NCBI RefSeq assembly: GCF_000282535.1 | Contig: NZ_AKJC01000104.1 | Span: 1-58,204, forward strand | Source of the DNA: Pseudomonas sp. GM84 | GTDB lineage: Bacteria > Pseudomonadota > Gammaproteobacteria > Pseudomonadales > Pseudomonadaceae | DNA: 58,204 nucleotides | Direction of reading: 5' to 3' | Part shown: piece by piece, positions 19,290 through 29,203 of the stretch | Numbering within the stretch: position 1 is the first letter of the stretch | Layout of the letters: each line of letters begins with the position of its first letter | Position numbers and translations under genes: made by a program | Notes under the pieces: generated by a model | What the model saw: only the letters and a program-made list of their open reading frames with translations | Databases searched by the model: none | What the model was told of the DNA's origin: nothing

Positions 19290-20585
19290 TTACTGCTGGT
19301 GTTCACCGCGCTCGCGGGCAATGGCCCGGTAGCCGATGTCGGTACGGTAGAAGCTACCGTTCCAGCTCACTTCCTTGGCCAGGCGGTAGGCCTGCTGCTG
19401 GGCATCGGCAACGCTGGCACCCATGGCCGTGGCGCAGAGCACGCGACCGCCGTTGGTGACCACTTGGCCGTCCTTGAGCGAAGTGCCGGCGTGGAACACC
19501 TTGCCTTCGATCTTGGCCGCTGCATCCAGGCCGCTGATCACGTCGCCCTTGGCGTAGTCGCCCGGGTAGCCACCGGCTGCCAGCACCACACCCAGGCTCG
19601 GGCGTGGATCCCACTGTGCTTCGACCTTGTCCAGGGCCTTGGCGAAGGCTGCTTCGATCAGCAGCACCAGGCTCGACTCCAGGCGCAGCATGACCGGCTG
19701 GGTTTCAGGGTCGCCGAAGCGGCAGTTGAACTCGATGACCTTCGGGTTGCCCGCCTTGTCGATCATCAGGCCGGCGTACAGGAAGCCGGTGTAGACGTTG
19801 CCTTCTTCGGCCATGCCGCGCACGGTCGGCCAGATCACCTGGTCCATCACGCGCTGGTGCACGTCGGCGGTGACCACCGGCGCAGGCGAGTAGGCGCCCA
19901 TGCCACCGGTGTTCGGGCCAGTGTCCTGGTCGCCGACGCGCTTGTGGTCCTGGCTGGTGGCCATGGGCAGCACGTTGTGGCCGTCGACCATGACGATGAA
20001 GCTGGCTTCCTCGCCGTCGAGGAACTCTTCGATCACCACGCGCGAGCCGGCTTCACCGAACGCGTTGCCGGCGAGCATGTCACGCACGGCGTCTTCGGCT
20101 TCCTGCAGGGTCATGGCGACGATCACGCCCTTGCCTGCGGCCAGGCCATCGGCCTTGATCACGATCGGTGCGCCTTTTTCCTGCAGGTAGGCCAGGGCAG
20201 GCTCGATCTCGGTGAAGTTCTGGTAGTCGGCGGTCGGGATCTTGTGGCGAGCCAGGAAGTCCTTGGTGAACGCCTTGGAGCCTTCCAGCTGGGCTGCGCC
20301 CTTGGTCGGGCCGAAGCAGTCCAGGCCGCGGCTGCGGAACAGGTCGACCACACCGATGACCAGCGGCGCTTCCGGGCCGACGATGGTCAGGTCGACGTTC
20401 TTCTCGGCGAAGTCGGCCAGTTGCTCCAGGGCGGTGACGTCGATGGCGACGTTCTCGCACTTGGCTTCGGTGGCGGTGCCGGCGTTGCCCGGGGCGACGA
20501 AGACTTTCTCGACGCGTGGGTCCTGGGCGACTTTCCAGGCCAGGGCGTGCTCACGGCCGCCGCTGCCGATGATCAAAACTTTCAT
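19290..20585 (-). CDS. purD: Phosphoribosylamine-glycine ligase
   Basis: 431-aa GARS, which ligates glycine to phosphoribosylamine with ATP (second step of purine synthesis). MKVLIIGSGGREHALAWK is the diagnostic N-terminus. The ATP-grasp region includes IVIKADGLAAGKGV (about 135-148) and FNCRFGDPETQPVML (about 282-296). Full length. It lies downstream of purH on the same strand, separated by a REP pair that could set differential expression. Confidence 0.97.
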   Translation of the reverse strand: MKVLIIGSGGREHALAWKVAQDPRVEKVFVAPGNAGTATEAKCENVAIDVTALEQLADFAEKNVDLTIVGPEAPLVIGVVDLFRSRGLDCFGPTKGAAQLEGSKAFTKDFLARHKIPTADYQNFTEIEPALAYLQEKGAPIVIKADGLAAGKGVIVAMTLQEAEDAVRDMLAGNAFGEAGSRVVIEEFLDGEEASFIVMVDGHNVLPMATSQDHKRVGDQDTGPNTGGMGAYSPAPVVTADVHQRVMDQVIWPTVRGMAEEGNVYTGFLYAGLMIDKAGNPKVIEFNCRFGDPETQPVMLRLESSLVLLIEAAFAKALDKVEAQWDPRPSLGVVLAAGGYPGDYAKGDVISGLDAAAKIEGKVFHAGTSLKDGQVVTNGGRVLCATAMGASVADAQQQAYRLAKEVSWNGSFYRTDIGYRAIARERGEHQQ

Positions 20586-20631
20586 GTCAAAACCTCGAAT
20601 TCAGGTGGTCTCGAGGCTGGCGGCGTACCTG

Positions 20632-20705
20632 GTGGGAGCGGGCTTGTCCCGCGAATGCGGCGGTGAATTCACCATCGTATTCGCGGGACAAGCCCGCTCC
20701 CGCAG
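20632..20705. repeat. REP palindrome pair (CGGGACAAGCCCG type) between purH and purD
   Basis: Inverted arms at 20632-20656 and 20679-20703 with core CGGGACAAGCCCGCTCCC and one mismatch near the outer end. It sits inside the presumed purH-purD operon, where it could stabilise or uncouple the two messages. Confidence 0.88.
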
Positions 20706-20734
20706 GGCCGCTGCTCGCCCCGAGATCCGCGTAA

Positions 20735-22342
20735 TTAGTGGCGGAAGTGGCGCATGCCGGTGAACACCATGGCGATGCCGGCTTCGTCAGCTGCAGCAAT
20801 CACCTCGGCATCACGCATCGAGCCACCTGGCTGGATCACGGCGCTGATACCCACTTTAGCCGCATTGTCGATGCCGTCACGGAACGGGAAGAACGCGTCC
20901 GAAGCCATGACCGCACCTTGTACCTGCAGGCCAGCATGCTCGGCCTTGATGGCAGCGATGCGTGCGGAGTTGACGCGGCTCATCTGGCCGGCGCCGACGC
21001 CGATGGTCTGACGCTGCTTGGCATAGACGATGGCGTTGGACTTGACGAACTTGGCCACTTTCCAGGCGAACACCAGGTCGTGGATCTCTTGCTCGGTCGG
21101 CGCACGCTTGGTGACGATCTTCAGGTCATCGGCAGTGATCATGCCGTTATCGCGGCTCTGCACCAGCAGGCCACCGTTGACACGCTTGAAGTCCCAACCG
21201 GCAGTACGCTCGGCTGGCCACTCGCCACATTCCAGCAGGCGCACGTTCTGCTTGGCAGCGACCACGTCGCGAGCAGCCTGGGAGATTTTCGGGGCGATGA
21301 TCACTTCGACGAACTGGCGATCGACAATGGCTTTGGCCGTTTCGCCATCGAGCTCACGGTTGAAGGCGATGATGCCGCCGAACGCCGACTCGGTGTCAGT
21401 GGCGTAGGCCAGGTCGTAGGCCTTGCGGATGCCGCCTTCGTCTTCAGGGACTACGGCCACGCCGCACGGGTTGGCGTGCTTGACGATGACGCAGGCCGGC
21501 TTGACGAAGCTCTTCACGCACTCCAGTGCAGCATCGGTGTCGGCCACGTTGTTGAACGACAGCTCTTTGCCCTGCAATTGGATGGCGGTGGAAACGCTGG
21601 CTTCGCCTTTCTTGGCTTCGACGTAGAACGCCGCGCTCTGGTGCGGGTTCTCGCCGTAGCGCATTTCCTGGGCTTTGACGAACTGGCTGTTGAAGGTGCG
21701 CGGGAACTCGCTGCGGCCTTCGGTCGACAGGGCCTCTTTGGCCTGGTCGATGGTGCCCATGTAGTTGGCGATCATGCCGTCGTAGGCAGCGGTGTGCTCG
21801 AACGCCTTGAGCATCAGGTCGAAGCGCTGGGCGTAGGTCAGGCCGCCGGCCTTGAGGCCTTCGAGGACGCTGGCGTAGTCGCTGGCATTGACCACGATGG
21901 CCACGTCCTTGTGGTTCTTGGCAGCCGAACGGACCATGGTCGGGCCGCCGATGTCGATGTTCTCGATGGCAGTCGGCAGGTCACAACCAGGCTTGGCGAT
22001 GGTGGCTTCGAAGGGGTACAGGTTGACGGCGACCAGGTCGATCGGCTTGATGCCGTGCTCGTTCATGATGGCGTCGTCGACACCGCGACGGCCGAGGATG
22101 CCGCCGTGGATCTTCGGATGCAGGGTCTTGACCCGGCCATCCATCATTTCGGCGAAGCCAGTGTAGTCGGCCACTTCCACCGCGTTGACGCCGTTGTCCT
22201 TGAGCAGCTTGTAGGTGCCGCCGGTGGACAGGATCTCGACACCGAGCTGTTGCAGCTCACGAGCGAATTCGAGGATACCGGTCTTGTCGGAGACGCTGAT
22301 CAGGGCGCGGCGGACTGGCAGGCGGGTAGTCTGGTCGGTCAT
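20735..22342 (-). CDS. purH: AICAR transformylase / IMP cyclohydrolase
   Basis: 535-aa bifunctional PurH completing IMP synthesis. The N-terminal IMP cyclohydrolase starts [20 protein letters not shown] with STGGTYKLL and [17 protein letters not shown]. The C-terminal transformylase has [13 protein letters not shown] and ends [14 protein letters not shown]. The start MTDQTTR is preferred over an ATG four codons upstream. It follows the fis terminator and probably has its own promoter in 22343-22374. Confidence 0.97.
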   Translation of the reverse strand: MTDQTTRLPVRRALISVSDKTGILEFARELQQLGVEILSTGGTYKLLKDNGVNAVEVADYTGFAEMMDGRVKTLHPKIHGGILGRRGVDDAIMNEHGIKPIDLVAVNLYPFEATIAKPGCDLPTAIENIDIGGPTMVRSAAKNHKDVAIVVNASDYASVLEGLKAGGLTYAQRFDLMLKAFEHTAAYDGMIANYMGTIDQAKEALSTEGRSEFPRTFNSQFVKAQEMRYGENPHQSAAFYVEAKKGEASVSTAIQLQGKELSFNNVADTDAALECVKSFVKPACVIVKHANPCGVAVVPEDEGGIRKAYDLAYATDTESAFGGIIAFNRELDGETAKAIVDRQFVEVIIAPKISQAARDVVAAKQNVRLLECGEWPAERTAGWDFKRVNGGLLVQSRDNGMITADDLKIVTKRAPTEQEIHDLVFAWKVAKFVKSNAIVYAKQRQTIGVGAGQMSRVNSARIAAIKAEHAGLQVQGAVMASDAFFPFRDGIDNAAKVGISAVIQPGGSMRDAEVIAAADEAGIAMVFTGMRHFRH

Positions 22343-22374
22343 TTCGGGTTCCAATAACGCGGTGGAGTCAGCAA

Positions 22375-22405
22375 AAAAGGCGTTCCTTCGCAGGAGCCGC
22401 CTTTT
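22375..22405 (-). terminator. Intrinsic terminator after fis
   Basis: On the minus strand AAAAGGCG...CGCCTTTTTT forms a stem with an inner GGCTCC/GGAA extension and ends in a run of six U. It separates the dusB-fis transcript from purH. Confidence 0.8.
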
Positions 22406-22423
22406 CTGATTGGGATTCTGGCC

Positions 22424-22744
22424 TTACAACAAGTCGTACTGCTTGAGCTTCTTGCGCAGGGTGCCACGGTTGAGCCCGAGCATCTCGCTGGCTTTGGTCT
22501 GGTTGCCCTTTACGTAGTTCATCACGCTTTCGAGCAGGGGCGCCTCGACTTCGGAGAGCACCAGGTTGTACACGTCAGTGACGGTAGCGCCTTCCAGGTG
22601 TGCGAAGTAGTTGTGCAGCGCCTTCTCGACGCTGTCGCGAAGGGTCTGGCCCTCTTCGCTCGGCGTATTGAGGTGCTGTTTGAGGTTGGCGTTGTCGCTC
22701 ACGGGCGTTGTTCCACTCACTAATGTCTCGGTCATCATCGTCAT
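22424..22744 (-). CDS. fis: Fis-family nucleoid-associated DNA-binding protein
   Basis: 106 aa. The C-terminal helix-turn-helix ([20 protein letters not shown], about 76-95, then [11 protein letters not shown]) is nearly identical to the Fis/NtrC type. Fis bends DNA and adjusts rRNA, recombination and growth-phase genes. Its ATG overlaps the dusB stop (ATGA), reproducing the widespread dusB-fis operon. The variable N-terminus (about 25 residues) is longer than in E. coli Fis (98 aa). Confidence 0.95.
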   Translation of the reverse strand: MTMMTETLVSGTTPVSDNANLKQHLNTPSEEGQTLRDSVEKALHNYFAHLEGATVTDVYNLVLSEVEAPLLESVMNYVKGNQTKASEMLGLNRGTLRKKLKQYDLL

Positions 22745-23754
22745 GCGGCCACCCCTTGTTCGTCCTCTGTCTCAAGGCTCTGTCGACGTTCGTTGAAATA
22801 CCCACGAACGTTGGCGCACTGCGCTTGTGTGTCTTCCAAAGCGTTGAACCGGGAGCGAAACTCCTTGCCGCCGGGTCGTGTTGCCAGGTACCAGCCAACG
22901 TGCTTGCGGGCGATACGAACGCCCATCACATCGCCATAGAAGGCGTGCAGCGCGGCCAGGTGCTCCAGCAGGATTCGTTCCACTTCGTCCAGCTTGGCGG
23001 CTGGCAAATGCTCGCCGGTCGCCAGGTAATGCGCGATCTCGCGAAAGATCCAGGGACGCCCTTGGGCAGCCCGGCCGATCAGCAGACCGTCGACCCCGGT
23101 GGCGTCCAGCACCGCCCGGGCCTTTTCTGGCGAAGTGATATCGCCATTGGCAAAAACCGGGATAGACACCGCCTGTTTGATGGCAGCGATGGTGTCGTAT
23201 TCGGCTTCGCCGGTGTACAGGTCGGCGCGTGTGCGGCCATGTACCGCCAGCGCCTGGATGCCTGCCTGTTCGGCGATCTTCGCCACGTTCAGGCCGTTCT
23301 TGTTCGCCCGGTCCCAGCCGGTACGAATCTTCAGGGTCACCGGGACGTCCACCGCGCCGACAACGGCGTGGAGGATCTCGCTGACCAGTGCTTCATCTCT
23401 CAATAAAGCAGAGCCTGCGGCTTTGTTGCAGACTTTTTTCGCCGGGCAGCCCATGTTGATATCGATGATCTGGGCACCCGCTTCGACGTTGGCCCGGGCC
23501 GCCGCCGCCATCATCTGCGCGTCACCACCGGCGATCTGTACCGAGCGGGGCTCGGGATCACCTTCGTGGATGCGACGCAGGCTCGACTTGCGGCTGTTCC
23601 ACAGGCTCATGTCGCTGCTGACCATCTCCGACACCACCATGCCCGCGCCCAGGCGCTGGCAAAGTGTACGGAAAGGCTGGTCCGTGACCCCGGCCATGGG
23701 CGCGAGGATCAGGTTGTTGCGTAGTGTGTATTGGCCGATGCGTACCGCCGACAT
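22741..23754 (-). CDS. dusB: tRNA-dihydrouridine synthase B
   Basis: 337-aa flavoprotein that reduces uridine at tRNA D-loop sites. [16 protein letters not shown] (about 18-33) is the family start, and [16 protein letters not shown] carries the catalytic Cys (C103). [15 protein letters not shown] and [15 protein letters not shown] are conserved FMN/RNA-binding segments. The start MSAVRIG is chosen; the open frame upstream to 24414 is not Dus-like and overlaps the DUF3426 gene. It is coupled to fis. Confidence 0.96.
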   Translation of the reverse strand: MSAVRIGQYTLRNNLILAPMAGVTDQPFRTLCQRLGAGMVVSEMVSSDMSLWNSRKSSLRRIHEGDPEPRSVQIAGGDAQMMAAAARANVEAGAQIIDINMGCPAKKVCNKAAGSALLRDEALVSEILHAVVGAVDVPVTLKIRTGWDRANKNGLNVAKIAEQAGIQALAVHGRTRADLYTGEAEYDTIAAIKQAVSIPVFANGDITSPEKARAVLDATGVDGLLIGRAAQGRPWIFREIAHYLATGEHLPAAKLDEVERILLEHLAALHAFYGDVMGVRIARKHVGWYLATRPGGKEFRSRFNALEDTQAQCANVRGYFNERRQSLETEDEQGVAA

Positions 23755-23902
23755 AGGTGTTCCCTGTTGTGGGGCCGAATCATTGGAGTCGAAAAAGGGT
23801 GGGCATGATACCCGCTCTCGGTGACCGGATAAAGATGGATTTGGATAAATTCTGAACAGTTGTCGGCTTATGCCGATAGTGCTGCATGCCGCCTGTGCGG
23901 AC

Positions 23903-23951
23903 CCCATCGCCGGCAAGCCGGCTCCCACAGAGCCTGCTTGCCGGCGATGGG
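23903..23951. repeat. Single REP hairpin downstream of DUF3426 gene
   Basis: CCCATCGCCGGCAAGC (23903-23918) pairs with GCTTGCCGGCGATGGG (23936-23951). It is a shortened form of the GCCGGCAAGCCGGC REP with only one complete CTCCCACAG edge. It ends exactly at the stop codon of the neighbouring gene. Confidence 0.8.
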
Positions 23952-25286
23952 TTATTCGGGGGAGCGGAAGCTGAGGCTGTAGTTCACGGCCTTGGGGCCC
24001 GGGTCGAGGATGTCCAGGGCAATGTGGATCGGCGTCTGGCTGGGCATTTCGCCACGGCCGGCCAGCTCGCCGGAGAGGTATTCGCTGGGTTTGAAGCGGC
24101 GGCTGGCGATCAGCTGGCCATTGAGGTCGGCGAAACGCAGCTCCAGCAATGGGAATGGTTGGGCGAAGGGGGCACGGTTGTAGATGATCGCGTCGACGAT
24201 CAGTGCGCCCTTGAAGTCCGGGTGGCTGCGCACCACCAGGTTGCTGCTCTTGATCCGGCCGATATCGACGCGGGTCGGTACTTCGCAGCCAAGCACTGGG
24301 CACAGTTGCTGGAAGATCGGGCGGTACTGGTCGTGGCGGGCCAGTTCGTCGAAATGGAACCACACGTACTGGAAGGCCAGCAGGCCGGCGGCGAGCAGGG
24401 TCAGCACGCCCCACAACAGGCGCTTGCCCCAGTTAGCCTTGGGCTTTTCCCAACCCAGTTGCAACGGGTCGTCGACCACATCGACCAGAGGCTCCTTGCG
24501 GGACGGGCGCTCGGCTTTGGCGGCAAAGCCAGGCTCCAGGCGCTCGCTCGGCAGCGGTTCGACGGGGTCGTCGTCACGGGCCGACAGATGGATATCGATT
24601 TCGTCGTCATCACGGGCGCTCAGGCCCTTTTCGTGAATGATTTCGTCATCGTCAGGCAGTGGCTCGGGGAAGTCGCGGGCGTCATCGTGCTCGGCTGCCC
24701 GGTGGGCAGCAGGCTCATCATCGAAGTCCAGGTCCAGGCTCGCGCCCAGTGTCGGTTCGGTGCGGTCCCCGGGTTCTGGCTCGAGGGACAGCAGCTCCTG
24801 GTCCATCAGGACCGGCGCGGGCTGGTCCAGCGCTTGCGGTTCGAGGCGATCGTCGGTTGCGGTGCCGAACGGTGCAGCGCCGAGGTCGTCAGCTTGCGGC
24901 TCGTCTCGGCGTGCCTGCAGGGCGTCCTCTGCGGGCGCCGACCGGGGTTCGGCGGGCTGGTCGCGACGCTCCAGGCGGGCAAGCTCCTCGTCCAGGTCCA
25001 GCTCATCCAGGGCCTGGACGGTGGCCGCCCAGTCCTCGGGTTCGACCGGTGGCCGTTCGATGGTTGCAGGAGTGGGCACAACCGGCGCCTCGGCGGGCAG
25101 TTCCGCTGGCAACGCAGGTGCGCTGCCAGCCTTGGCACGATTCTGCTCCAGCAACTGTTTTGCCGCATTGAACACCTGCAGGCAGTGGCCGCAGCGCACC
25201 ACGCCGCGCGCTACGCTCAGCTGGTGATGAGTGACGCGAAAGCTGGTCTGGCAATGCGGGCACTGGGTGACGAAACTGTCGGTCAT
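23952..25286 (-). CDS. MJ0042-type zinc-ribbon / DUF3426 membrane protein
   Basis: 444 aa. The N-terminal zinc ribbon has CPHC (about 9-12) and CGHC (about 32-35). A long acidic, Pro/Ala-rich low-complexity linker covers about 55-260. One TM helix lies near 290 (LLWGVLTLLAAGLLAFQYVWF), followed by a C-terminal DUF3426 domain (about 310-444). It is conserved between prmA and dusB in pseudomonads. Function unknown; the layout suggests a cytosolic metal- or nucleic-acid-binding head tethered to a periplasmic domain. It lies 42 bp after prmA on the same strand. Confidence 0.88.
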   Translation of the reverse strand: MTDSFVTQCPHCQTSFRVTHHQLSVARGVVRCGHCLQVFNAAKQLLEQNRAKAGSAPALPAELPAEAPVVPTPATIERPPVEPEDWAATVQALDELDLDEELARLERRDQPAEPRSAPAEDALQARRDEPQADDLGAAPFGTATDDRLEPQALDQPAPVLMDQELLSLEPEPGDRTEPTLGASLDLDFDDEPAAHRAAEHDDARDFPEPLPDDDEIIHEKGLSARDDDEIDIHLSARDDDPVEPLPSERLEPGFAAKAERPSRKEPLVDVVDDPLQLGWEKPKANWGKRLLWGVLTLLAAGLLAFQYVWFHFDELARHDQYRPIFQQLCPVLGCEVPTRVDIGRIKSSNLVVRSHPDFKGALIVDAIIYNRAPFAQPFPLLELRFADLNGQLIASRRFKPSEYLSGELAGRGEMPSQTPIHIALDILDPGPKAVNYSLSFRSPE

Positions 25287-25328
25287 GCGGCAATCCGGGA
25301 GCTGTGCAGAGGTTAATTCTAGGCCCGC

Positions 25329-26207
25329 TTAGCGGCGGCGACCACTGATGCGCACCCAGCCGTCGCGCACGACGATCGGGTCCAGCTCGAAGTCGGCGGC
25401 GTAGGCCGCGGCCACTTCCTCACCCTGTTCGGCGAGGATGCCCGACAGCGCCAGCAGGCCACCTGGGCGGACCAGGCCGGACAGTTGCGGCGCCAGGGAA
25501 ACCAAGGGGCCAGCGAGGATGTTGGCGACCAGCACGTCGGCCTGCATCGCCGGCATGTGCTCGGGCAGGTGGAGCGCGAACTTCTCATCCGCGATGCCGT
25601 TGCGCTGGGCGTTGTCACGCGAGGCTTCGAGCGCCTGCACATCGATGTCGGTGCCAACGGCTTCACGGGCGCCGAGCAGCAGCGCGGCGATGGCCAGGAT
25701 GCCCGAGCCGCAGCCGAAGTCCAGCACCTGGGTGCCTTCGAGCTGCTGGCCGTCAAGCCATTCCAGGCACAGCGCGGTGGTCGGGTGGGTGCCGGTACCG
25801 AACGCCAGGCCCGGGTCGAGCAGCAGGTTGACCGCGTCCTTTTCCGGGGCCTCGTGCCAGCTCGGCACGATCCACAGGCGGCGGCCGAAGCGCATCGGCT
25901 GGAAGTTGTCCATCCAGCTGCGTTCCCAGTCCTGGTCCTCGATCACCTCGGCGTGGTGCTCGGGCAATTCTGCGCCCGTCAGCAGGCGCAGGTGAGCGAA
26001 TACGGCCTCAGGCACGGCATCGGCTTCGAACAGCGCCAGCAGGTGGGTGTGCGACCACAGCGGGGTGGTGTTGAGGTCGGGCTCGAAGATCGGTTGATCT
26101 TCGGCGTCCATGAACGTGACCGAGACGGCGCCGACTTCGAGCAGGGCGTCTTCGTAGGTTTCGGCTTGTTCCGGGCTGATGGCCAGGCGTACTTGCAGCC
26201 AAGGCAT
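25329..26207 (-). CDS. prmA: Ribosomal protein L11 methyltransferase
   Basis: 292-aa PrmA, which trimethylates ribosomal protein L11. [16 protein letters not shown] is the normal N-terminus; the frame stays open 42 codons further, but that part is Pro-rich and non-conserved. The SAM-binding motif [20 protein letters not shown] and substrate loop [14 protein letters not shown] are intact, as is [19 protein letters not shown]. It is followed by the DUF3426 gene and dusB-fis. Confidence 0.96.
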   Translation of the reverse strand: MPWLQVRLAISPEQAETYEDALLEVGAVSVTFMDAEDQPIFEPDLNTTPLWSHTHLLALFEADAVPEAVFAHLRLLTGAELPEHHAEVIEDQDWERSWMDNFQPMRFGRRLWIVPSWHEAPEKDAVNLLLDPGLAFGTGTHPTTALCLEWLDGQQLEGTQVLDFGCGSGILAIAALLLGAREAVGTDIDVQALEASRDNAQRNGIADEKFALHLPEHMPAMQADVLVANILAGPLVSLAPQLSGLVRPGGLLALSGILAEQGEEVAAAYAADFELDPIVVRDGWVRISGRRR

Positions 26208-26338
26208 GGCGGGCACCTTTGGTAAATCGACAGGGGCAGCCCGAGGCTGCGCGAAGGCTGGCAGTTTACGCGAGTGCGGGGGGTTTGTAGAGGAGGGCGG
26301 GGAGGTGCCTGTCTTGGGTTTTTCAGTGTTCATGAGAT

Positions 26339-26551
26339 CGAGCGCCGCCCGCGCGGCGCATCGCGGATAAATCCGCTCCTACATTTGTTGCAACGTGCCA
26401 CGGTCTGTCAGGCCATGGTTGTCCGCCTTGTTGCCCGCCAAAAAATCGCGTCGGACAAACAAGGCTGGCAACTATGGCCTATCAGGCATAGGTACGTTGC
26501 AACAAATGTAGGAGCGGATTTATCCGCGATGCGCCGCGCGGGCGGCGCTCG
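26339..26551. repeat. 213-bp element with 58-bp perfect inverted terminal repeats
   Basis: The arm at 26339-26396 is the exact reverse complement of 26494-26551. Each holds GCGGATAAATCCGCTCCTAC beside CGCCGCCCGCGCGGCGC. The 97-bp centre is itself a decayed palindrome (GGCCATGGTTGTCC against the complement of GGCAACTATGGCC). It encodes no protein. The core resembles a third Pseudomonas REP subtype, but the arms are much longer and the whole is MITE-like. No clear target-site duplication flanks it. With the terminator it fills the 428-bp gap between prmA and accC (26208-26635). Confidence 0.85.
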
Positions 26552-26588
26552 GTTTCACTGGCGCAAAATATCTCAAGCCAGGCAATAA

Positions 26589-26615
26589 AAAACCCCGGCA
26601 CGGGGCCGGGGTTTT
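26589..26615 (-). terminator. Intrinsic terminator after accC
   Basis: AAAACCCCGGC-ACGGG-GCCGGGGTTTT is an 11-bp perfect stem. On the minus strand it ends in six U. It lies 21 bp beyond the accC stop and closes the aroQ-accB-accC transcript; it could work in both directions. Confidence 0.9.
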
Positions 26616-26635
26616 CATGCATCACGCTAACGCGA

Positions 26636-27991
26636 TCACTCCTGGTTGGCCAGTTTGTGCTCGAGGTAGTGGATGTTGACGCCGCCTTTGCAGAAACCTT
26701 CATCACGCACCAGGTCGCGGTGCAGCGGGATGTTGGTCTTGATGCCGTCGACGACGATCTCGTCCAGGGCATTGCGCATGCGCGCCATGGCTTCGTCGCG
26801 GTCCTTGCCGTAGGTGATCAGCTTGCCGATCAGCGAGTCGTAGTTCGGCGGAACCGAGTAACCGCTGTACAGGTGCGAATCGACGCGAACACCGTTGCCG
26901 CCCGGGGCGTGGAAGTGCTTCACCTTGCCTGGGCTCGGGATGAACTTCTTCGGGTCTTCGGCGTTGATACGGCACTCCAGCGAGTGGCCACGGATCACGA
27001 CGTCTTCCTGGCGGATCGACAGCTTGTTGCCAGCGGCGATGCTGAGCATCTCCTTGACGATGTCGATACCGGTGACCATTTCCGACACCGGGTGCTCAAC
27101 CTGCACGCGGGTGTTCATCTCGATGAAGTAGAAACGGCCGTTCTCGTACAGGAATTCGAAGGTACCGGCACCGCGGTAGCCGATCTCGACGCACGCATCG
27201 ACGCAACGCTTGAACACTTCCTGACGGGCTTTCTCGTCGATGCCCGGGGCAGGTGCTTCTTCCAGGACCTTCTGGTGACGGCGCTGCAGCGAGCAGTCGC
27301 GGTCGCCCAGGTGGATGGCGTTGCCCTGGCCGTCGGACAGCACCTGAACTTCCACGTGACGTGGGTTGGTCAGGAACTTCTCCAGGTAGACCATCGGGTT
27401 GCCGAAGGCGGCACCGGCTTCGGTACGGGTGAGCTTGGCCGAGGCGATCAGGTCCTCTTCCTTGTGCACCACGCGCATGCCGCGACCACCACCGCCACCG
27501 GCGGCCTTGATGATCACCGGGTAGCCGACGTCACGGGCGATCGCCAGGGCGACCTCTTCGTCTTCCGGCAGCGGGCCATCGGAGCCCGGTACGGTCGGAA
27601 CGCCGGTCTTGATCATCGCGTCCTTGGCCGAAACCTTGTCGCCCATCAGGCGAATGGTGTCGGCTTTCGGGCCGATGAAGGCGAAACCGGACTTCTCCAC
27701 CTGCTCGGCGAAGTCGGCGTTTTCCGCCAGGAAGCCGTAACCCGGGTGAATGGCGGTAGCGCCTGTCACTTCAGCCGCGGCGATGATCGCCGGGATGTGC
27801 AGGTACGAATCCTTGGACGAAGCAGGACCAATGCAGACCGACTCGTCTGCCAGGCCCAGGTGCATCAGTTCGCGGTCGGCCGTGGAGTGCACGGCGACGG
27901 TCTTGATGCCCAGCTCTTTGCAGGCACGCAGGATCCGCAGGGCAATTTCCCCGCGGTTGGCGATCAGGACTTTTTCCAGCTTCCCAGACAT
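26636..27991 (-). CDS. accC: Acetyl-CoA carboxylase, biotin carboxylase subunit
   Basis: 451-aa AccC, which carboxylates biotin on AccB using ATP and bicarbonate, the first step to malonyl-Co[19 protein letters not shown] starts the domain; the ATP-grasp glycine loop [16 protein letters not shown] (about 157-172) and [17 protein letters not shown] (about 287-303, catalytic Glu/Arg) are intact. The start MSGKLEK is preferred to an ATG seven codons upstream. It lies 17 bp after accB in the same operon. Confidence 0.98.
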   Translation of the reverse strand: MSGKLEKVLIANRGEIALRILRACKELGIKTVAVHSTADRELMHLGLADESVCIGPASSKDSYLHIPAIIAAAEVTGATAIHPGYGFLAENADFAEQVEKSGFAFIGPKADTIRLMGDKVSAKDAMIKTGVPTVPGSDGPLPEDEEVALAIARDVGYPVIIKAAGGGGGRGMRVVHKEEDLIASAKLTRTEAGAAFGNPMVYLEKFLTNPRHVEVQVLSDGQGNAIHLGDRDCSLQRRHQKVLEEAPAPGIDEKARQEVFKRCVDACVEIGYRGAGTFEFLYENGRFYFIEMNTRVQVEHPVSEMVTGIDIVKEMLSIAAGNKLSIRQEDVVIRGHSLECRINAEDPKKFIPSPGKVKHFHAPGGNGVRVDSHLYSGYSVPPNYDSLIGKLITYGKDRDEAMARMRNALDEIVVDGIKTNIPLHRDLVRDEGFCKGGVNIHYLEHKLANQE

Positions 27992-28008
27992 CGTTGGCTC
28001 TCCGCGAA

Positions 28009-28470
28009 TCAAACGATGGTGAACAGCGGCTGGTCGAACTCAACCGGCTGACCGTCTTCCACCAGGATGGCGTCGATGACGCCGCCCACATCGGCTTCGA
28101 TGTGGTTCATCATTTTCATCGCTTCGACGATGCACAGGGTGTCGCCTTTCTTCACGCTCTGGCCAACTTCAGCGAAGTTCGGCGAGGTCGGCGAAGGCTT
28201 GCGGTAGAAGGTACCGACCATTGGCGAACGGACCACGGTGCCTTTCAGGGCAGGGGCAGCAGCGGCAGCTTCGGCAGCCGGGGCAGCGGCAGCAGCGGCC
28301 GGAGCAGCTACAGGGGCAGCCATCGGTGCGGGTGCGTAGAACTGTTGAGCCGCTGGGGTCTTGCTGTGACGGCTGATACGGACCGACTCTTCGCCTTCCT
28401 TGATCTCCAGCTCGTCGATGCCAGACTCTTCCAGCAGCTCGATCAGTTTCTTGACTTTACGGATATCCAT
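28009..28470 (-). CDS. accB: Acetyl-CoA carboxylase, biotin carboxyl carrier protein
   Basis: 153-aa BCCP. The N-terminal helix [18 protein letters not shown], an Ala/Pro-rich flexible linker (about 40-75), then a lipoyl/biotinyl domain with the biotin acceptor K119 in EAMKMMN. It carries CO2 from AccC to the AccAD transferase. It stands directly upstream of accC as in most bacteria. Confidence 0.98.
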   Translation of the reverse strand: MDIRKVKKLIELLEESGIDELEIKEGEESVRISRHSKTPAAQQFYAPAPMAAPVAAPAAAAAAPAAEAAAAAPALKGTVVRSPMVGTFYRKPSPTSPNFAEVGQSVKKGDTLCIVEAMKMMNHIEADVGGVIDAILVEDGQPVEFDQPLFTIV

Positions 28471-28514
28471 TAATCATCAACTCCCAAAGGTTCGGTCAGG
28501 GGGCGTAATTTAAA

Positions 28515-28532
28515 AAACGTATCTGAACGTTT
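28515..28532. promoter_or_regulatory. Inverted repeat upstream of accB
   Basis: AAACGT-ATCTGA-ACGTTT has perfect 6-bp arms and lies 45 nt upstream of the accB ATG, in the 101-bp aroQ-accB gap, next to an A/T stretch (AATTTAAAAA) that could hold a -10. It may be an operator for accBC; the regulator is not known. Confidence 0.4.
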
Positions 28533-28571
28533 CTCTCGAACCTCGGCCCACTCGGGCCAAGGTCTCAATCA

Positions 28572-29024
28572 TCAGGGCTGTGCGTTGGCAGCCAGCTGTT
28601 CCAGTGCGGACTCCAGGGCCAGGCGATAACCGCTGGCGCCCAGGCCGCAGATCACCCCTACGGCGACATCGGAGAAGTAGGAATGGTGACGGAACGGTTC
28701 GCGTTTGTGCACGTTGGACAGGTGCACTTCGATGAATGGGATGCTCACCGCAAGCAATGCGTCACGTAATGCGACGCTTGTGTGGGTGAAAGCAGCCGGA
28801 TTGATCAGGATGAAGTCCACACCCTCGTTGCGTGCGGCGTGAATACGGTCGATCAGTTCGTACTCGGCATTGCTCTGCAGGTACTGCAGATGATGGCCAG
28901 CGGCGCGGGCGCGCTGCTCCAGGTCCTGGTTGATCTGGGCCAGGGTCACGGCGCCGTAGTGGCCCGGCTCGCGAGTACCGAGCAGGTTCAGGTTGGGGCC
29001 ATGAAGCACCAGTAGGGTTGCCAT
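28572..29024 (-). CDS. aroQ: 3-dehydroquinate dehydratase, type II
   Basis: 150-aa AroQ, which dehydrates 3-dehydroquinate in the shikimate pathway. [21 protein letters not shown] holds the active-site loop Tyr and Arg. [35 protein letters not shown] and [19 protein letters not shown] are the conserved substrate-binding blocks with the catalytic His. The start MATLLV is chosen; upstream frame is not conserved. It precedes accBC as in P. aeruginosa. Confidence 0.97.
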   Translation of the reverse strand: MATLLVLHGPNLNLLGTREPGHYGAVTLAQINQDLEQRARAAGHHLQYLQSNAEYELIDRIHAARNEGVDFILINPAAFTHTSVALRDALLAVSIPFIEVHLSNVHKREPFRHHSYFSDVAVGVICGLGASGYRLALESALEQLAANAQP

Positions 29025-29145
29025 CTGCGGATTCCTTGGATTTGTAGGGCAATTCGACACAGCGCGGCGAGTGTGCCGTAAAGCGACGGCAAGTGTCCAG
29101 TTCCCCGCAATAGGCAGCACGATGTCCGAGGTTCGCGCGAAGTAT

Positions 29146-29171
29146 GTGACCAAATGATTAAATCTGGTCAC
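29146..29171. promoter_or_regulatory. Inverted repeat upstream of aroQ-accBC
   Basis: GTGACCA-N12-TGGTCAC, perfect 7-bp arms with an A/T-rich spacer, 122 nt upstream of the aroQ start in the 179-bp gap after dsbD. The size and symmetry suit a dimeric regulator of the operon. No known Pseudomonas consensus is assigned. Confidence 0.45.
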
Positions 29172-29203
29172 TCATTGGCAGAAATTTCCCGGCACGCGGG
29201 AAG

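Noticed and set aside
20738..22357. A 539-codon plus-strand frame opposite purH
   Set aside because: Exactly antisense to the complete purH gene, with no recognisable domain; a codon-bias shadow.
23755..24414. N-terminal extension of the dusB frame
   Set aside because: The extension overlaps the DUF3426 gene in another frame, is Pro/Arg-rich and is not Dus-like. MSAVRIG with its family motif is the natural start.
26208..26333. Longer prmA start (42 extra residues from ATG 26333)
   Set aside because: The extra segment is Pro/Ser-rich and lacks similarity to PrmA, whose normal start MPWLQVR lies at 26207.
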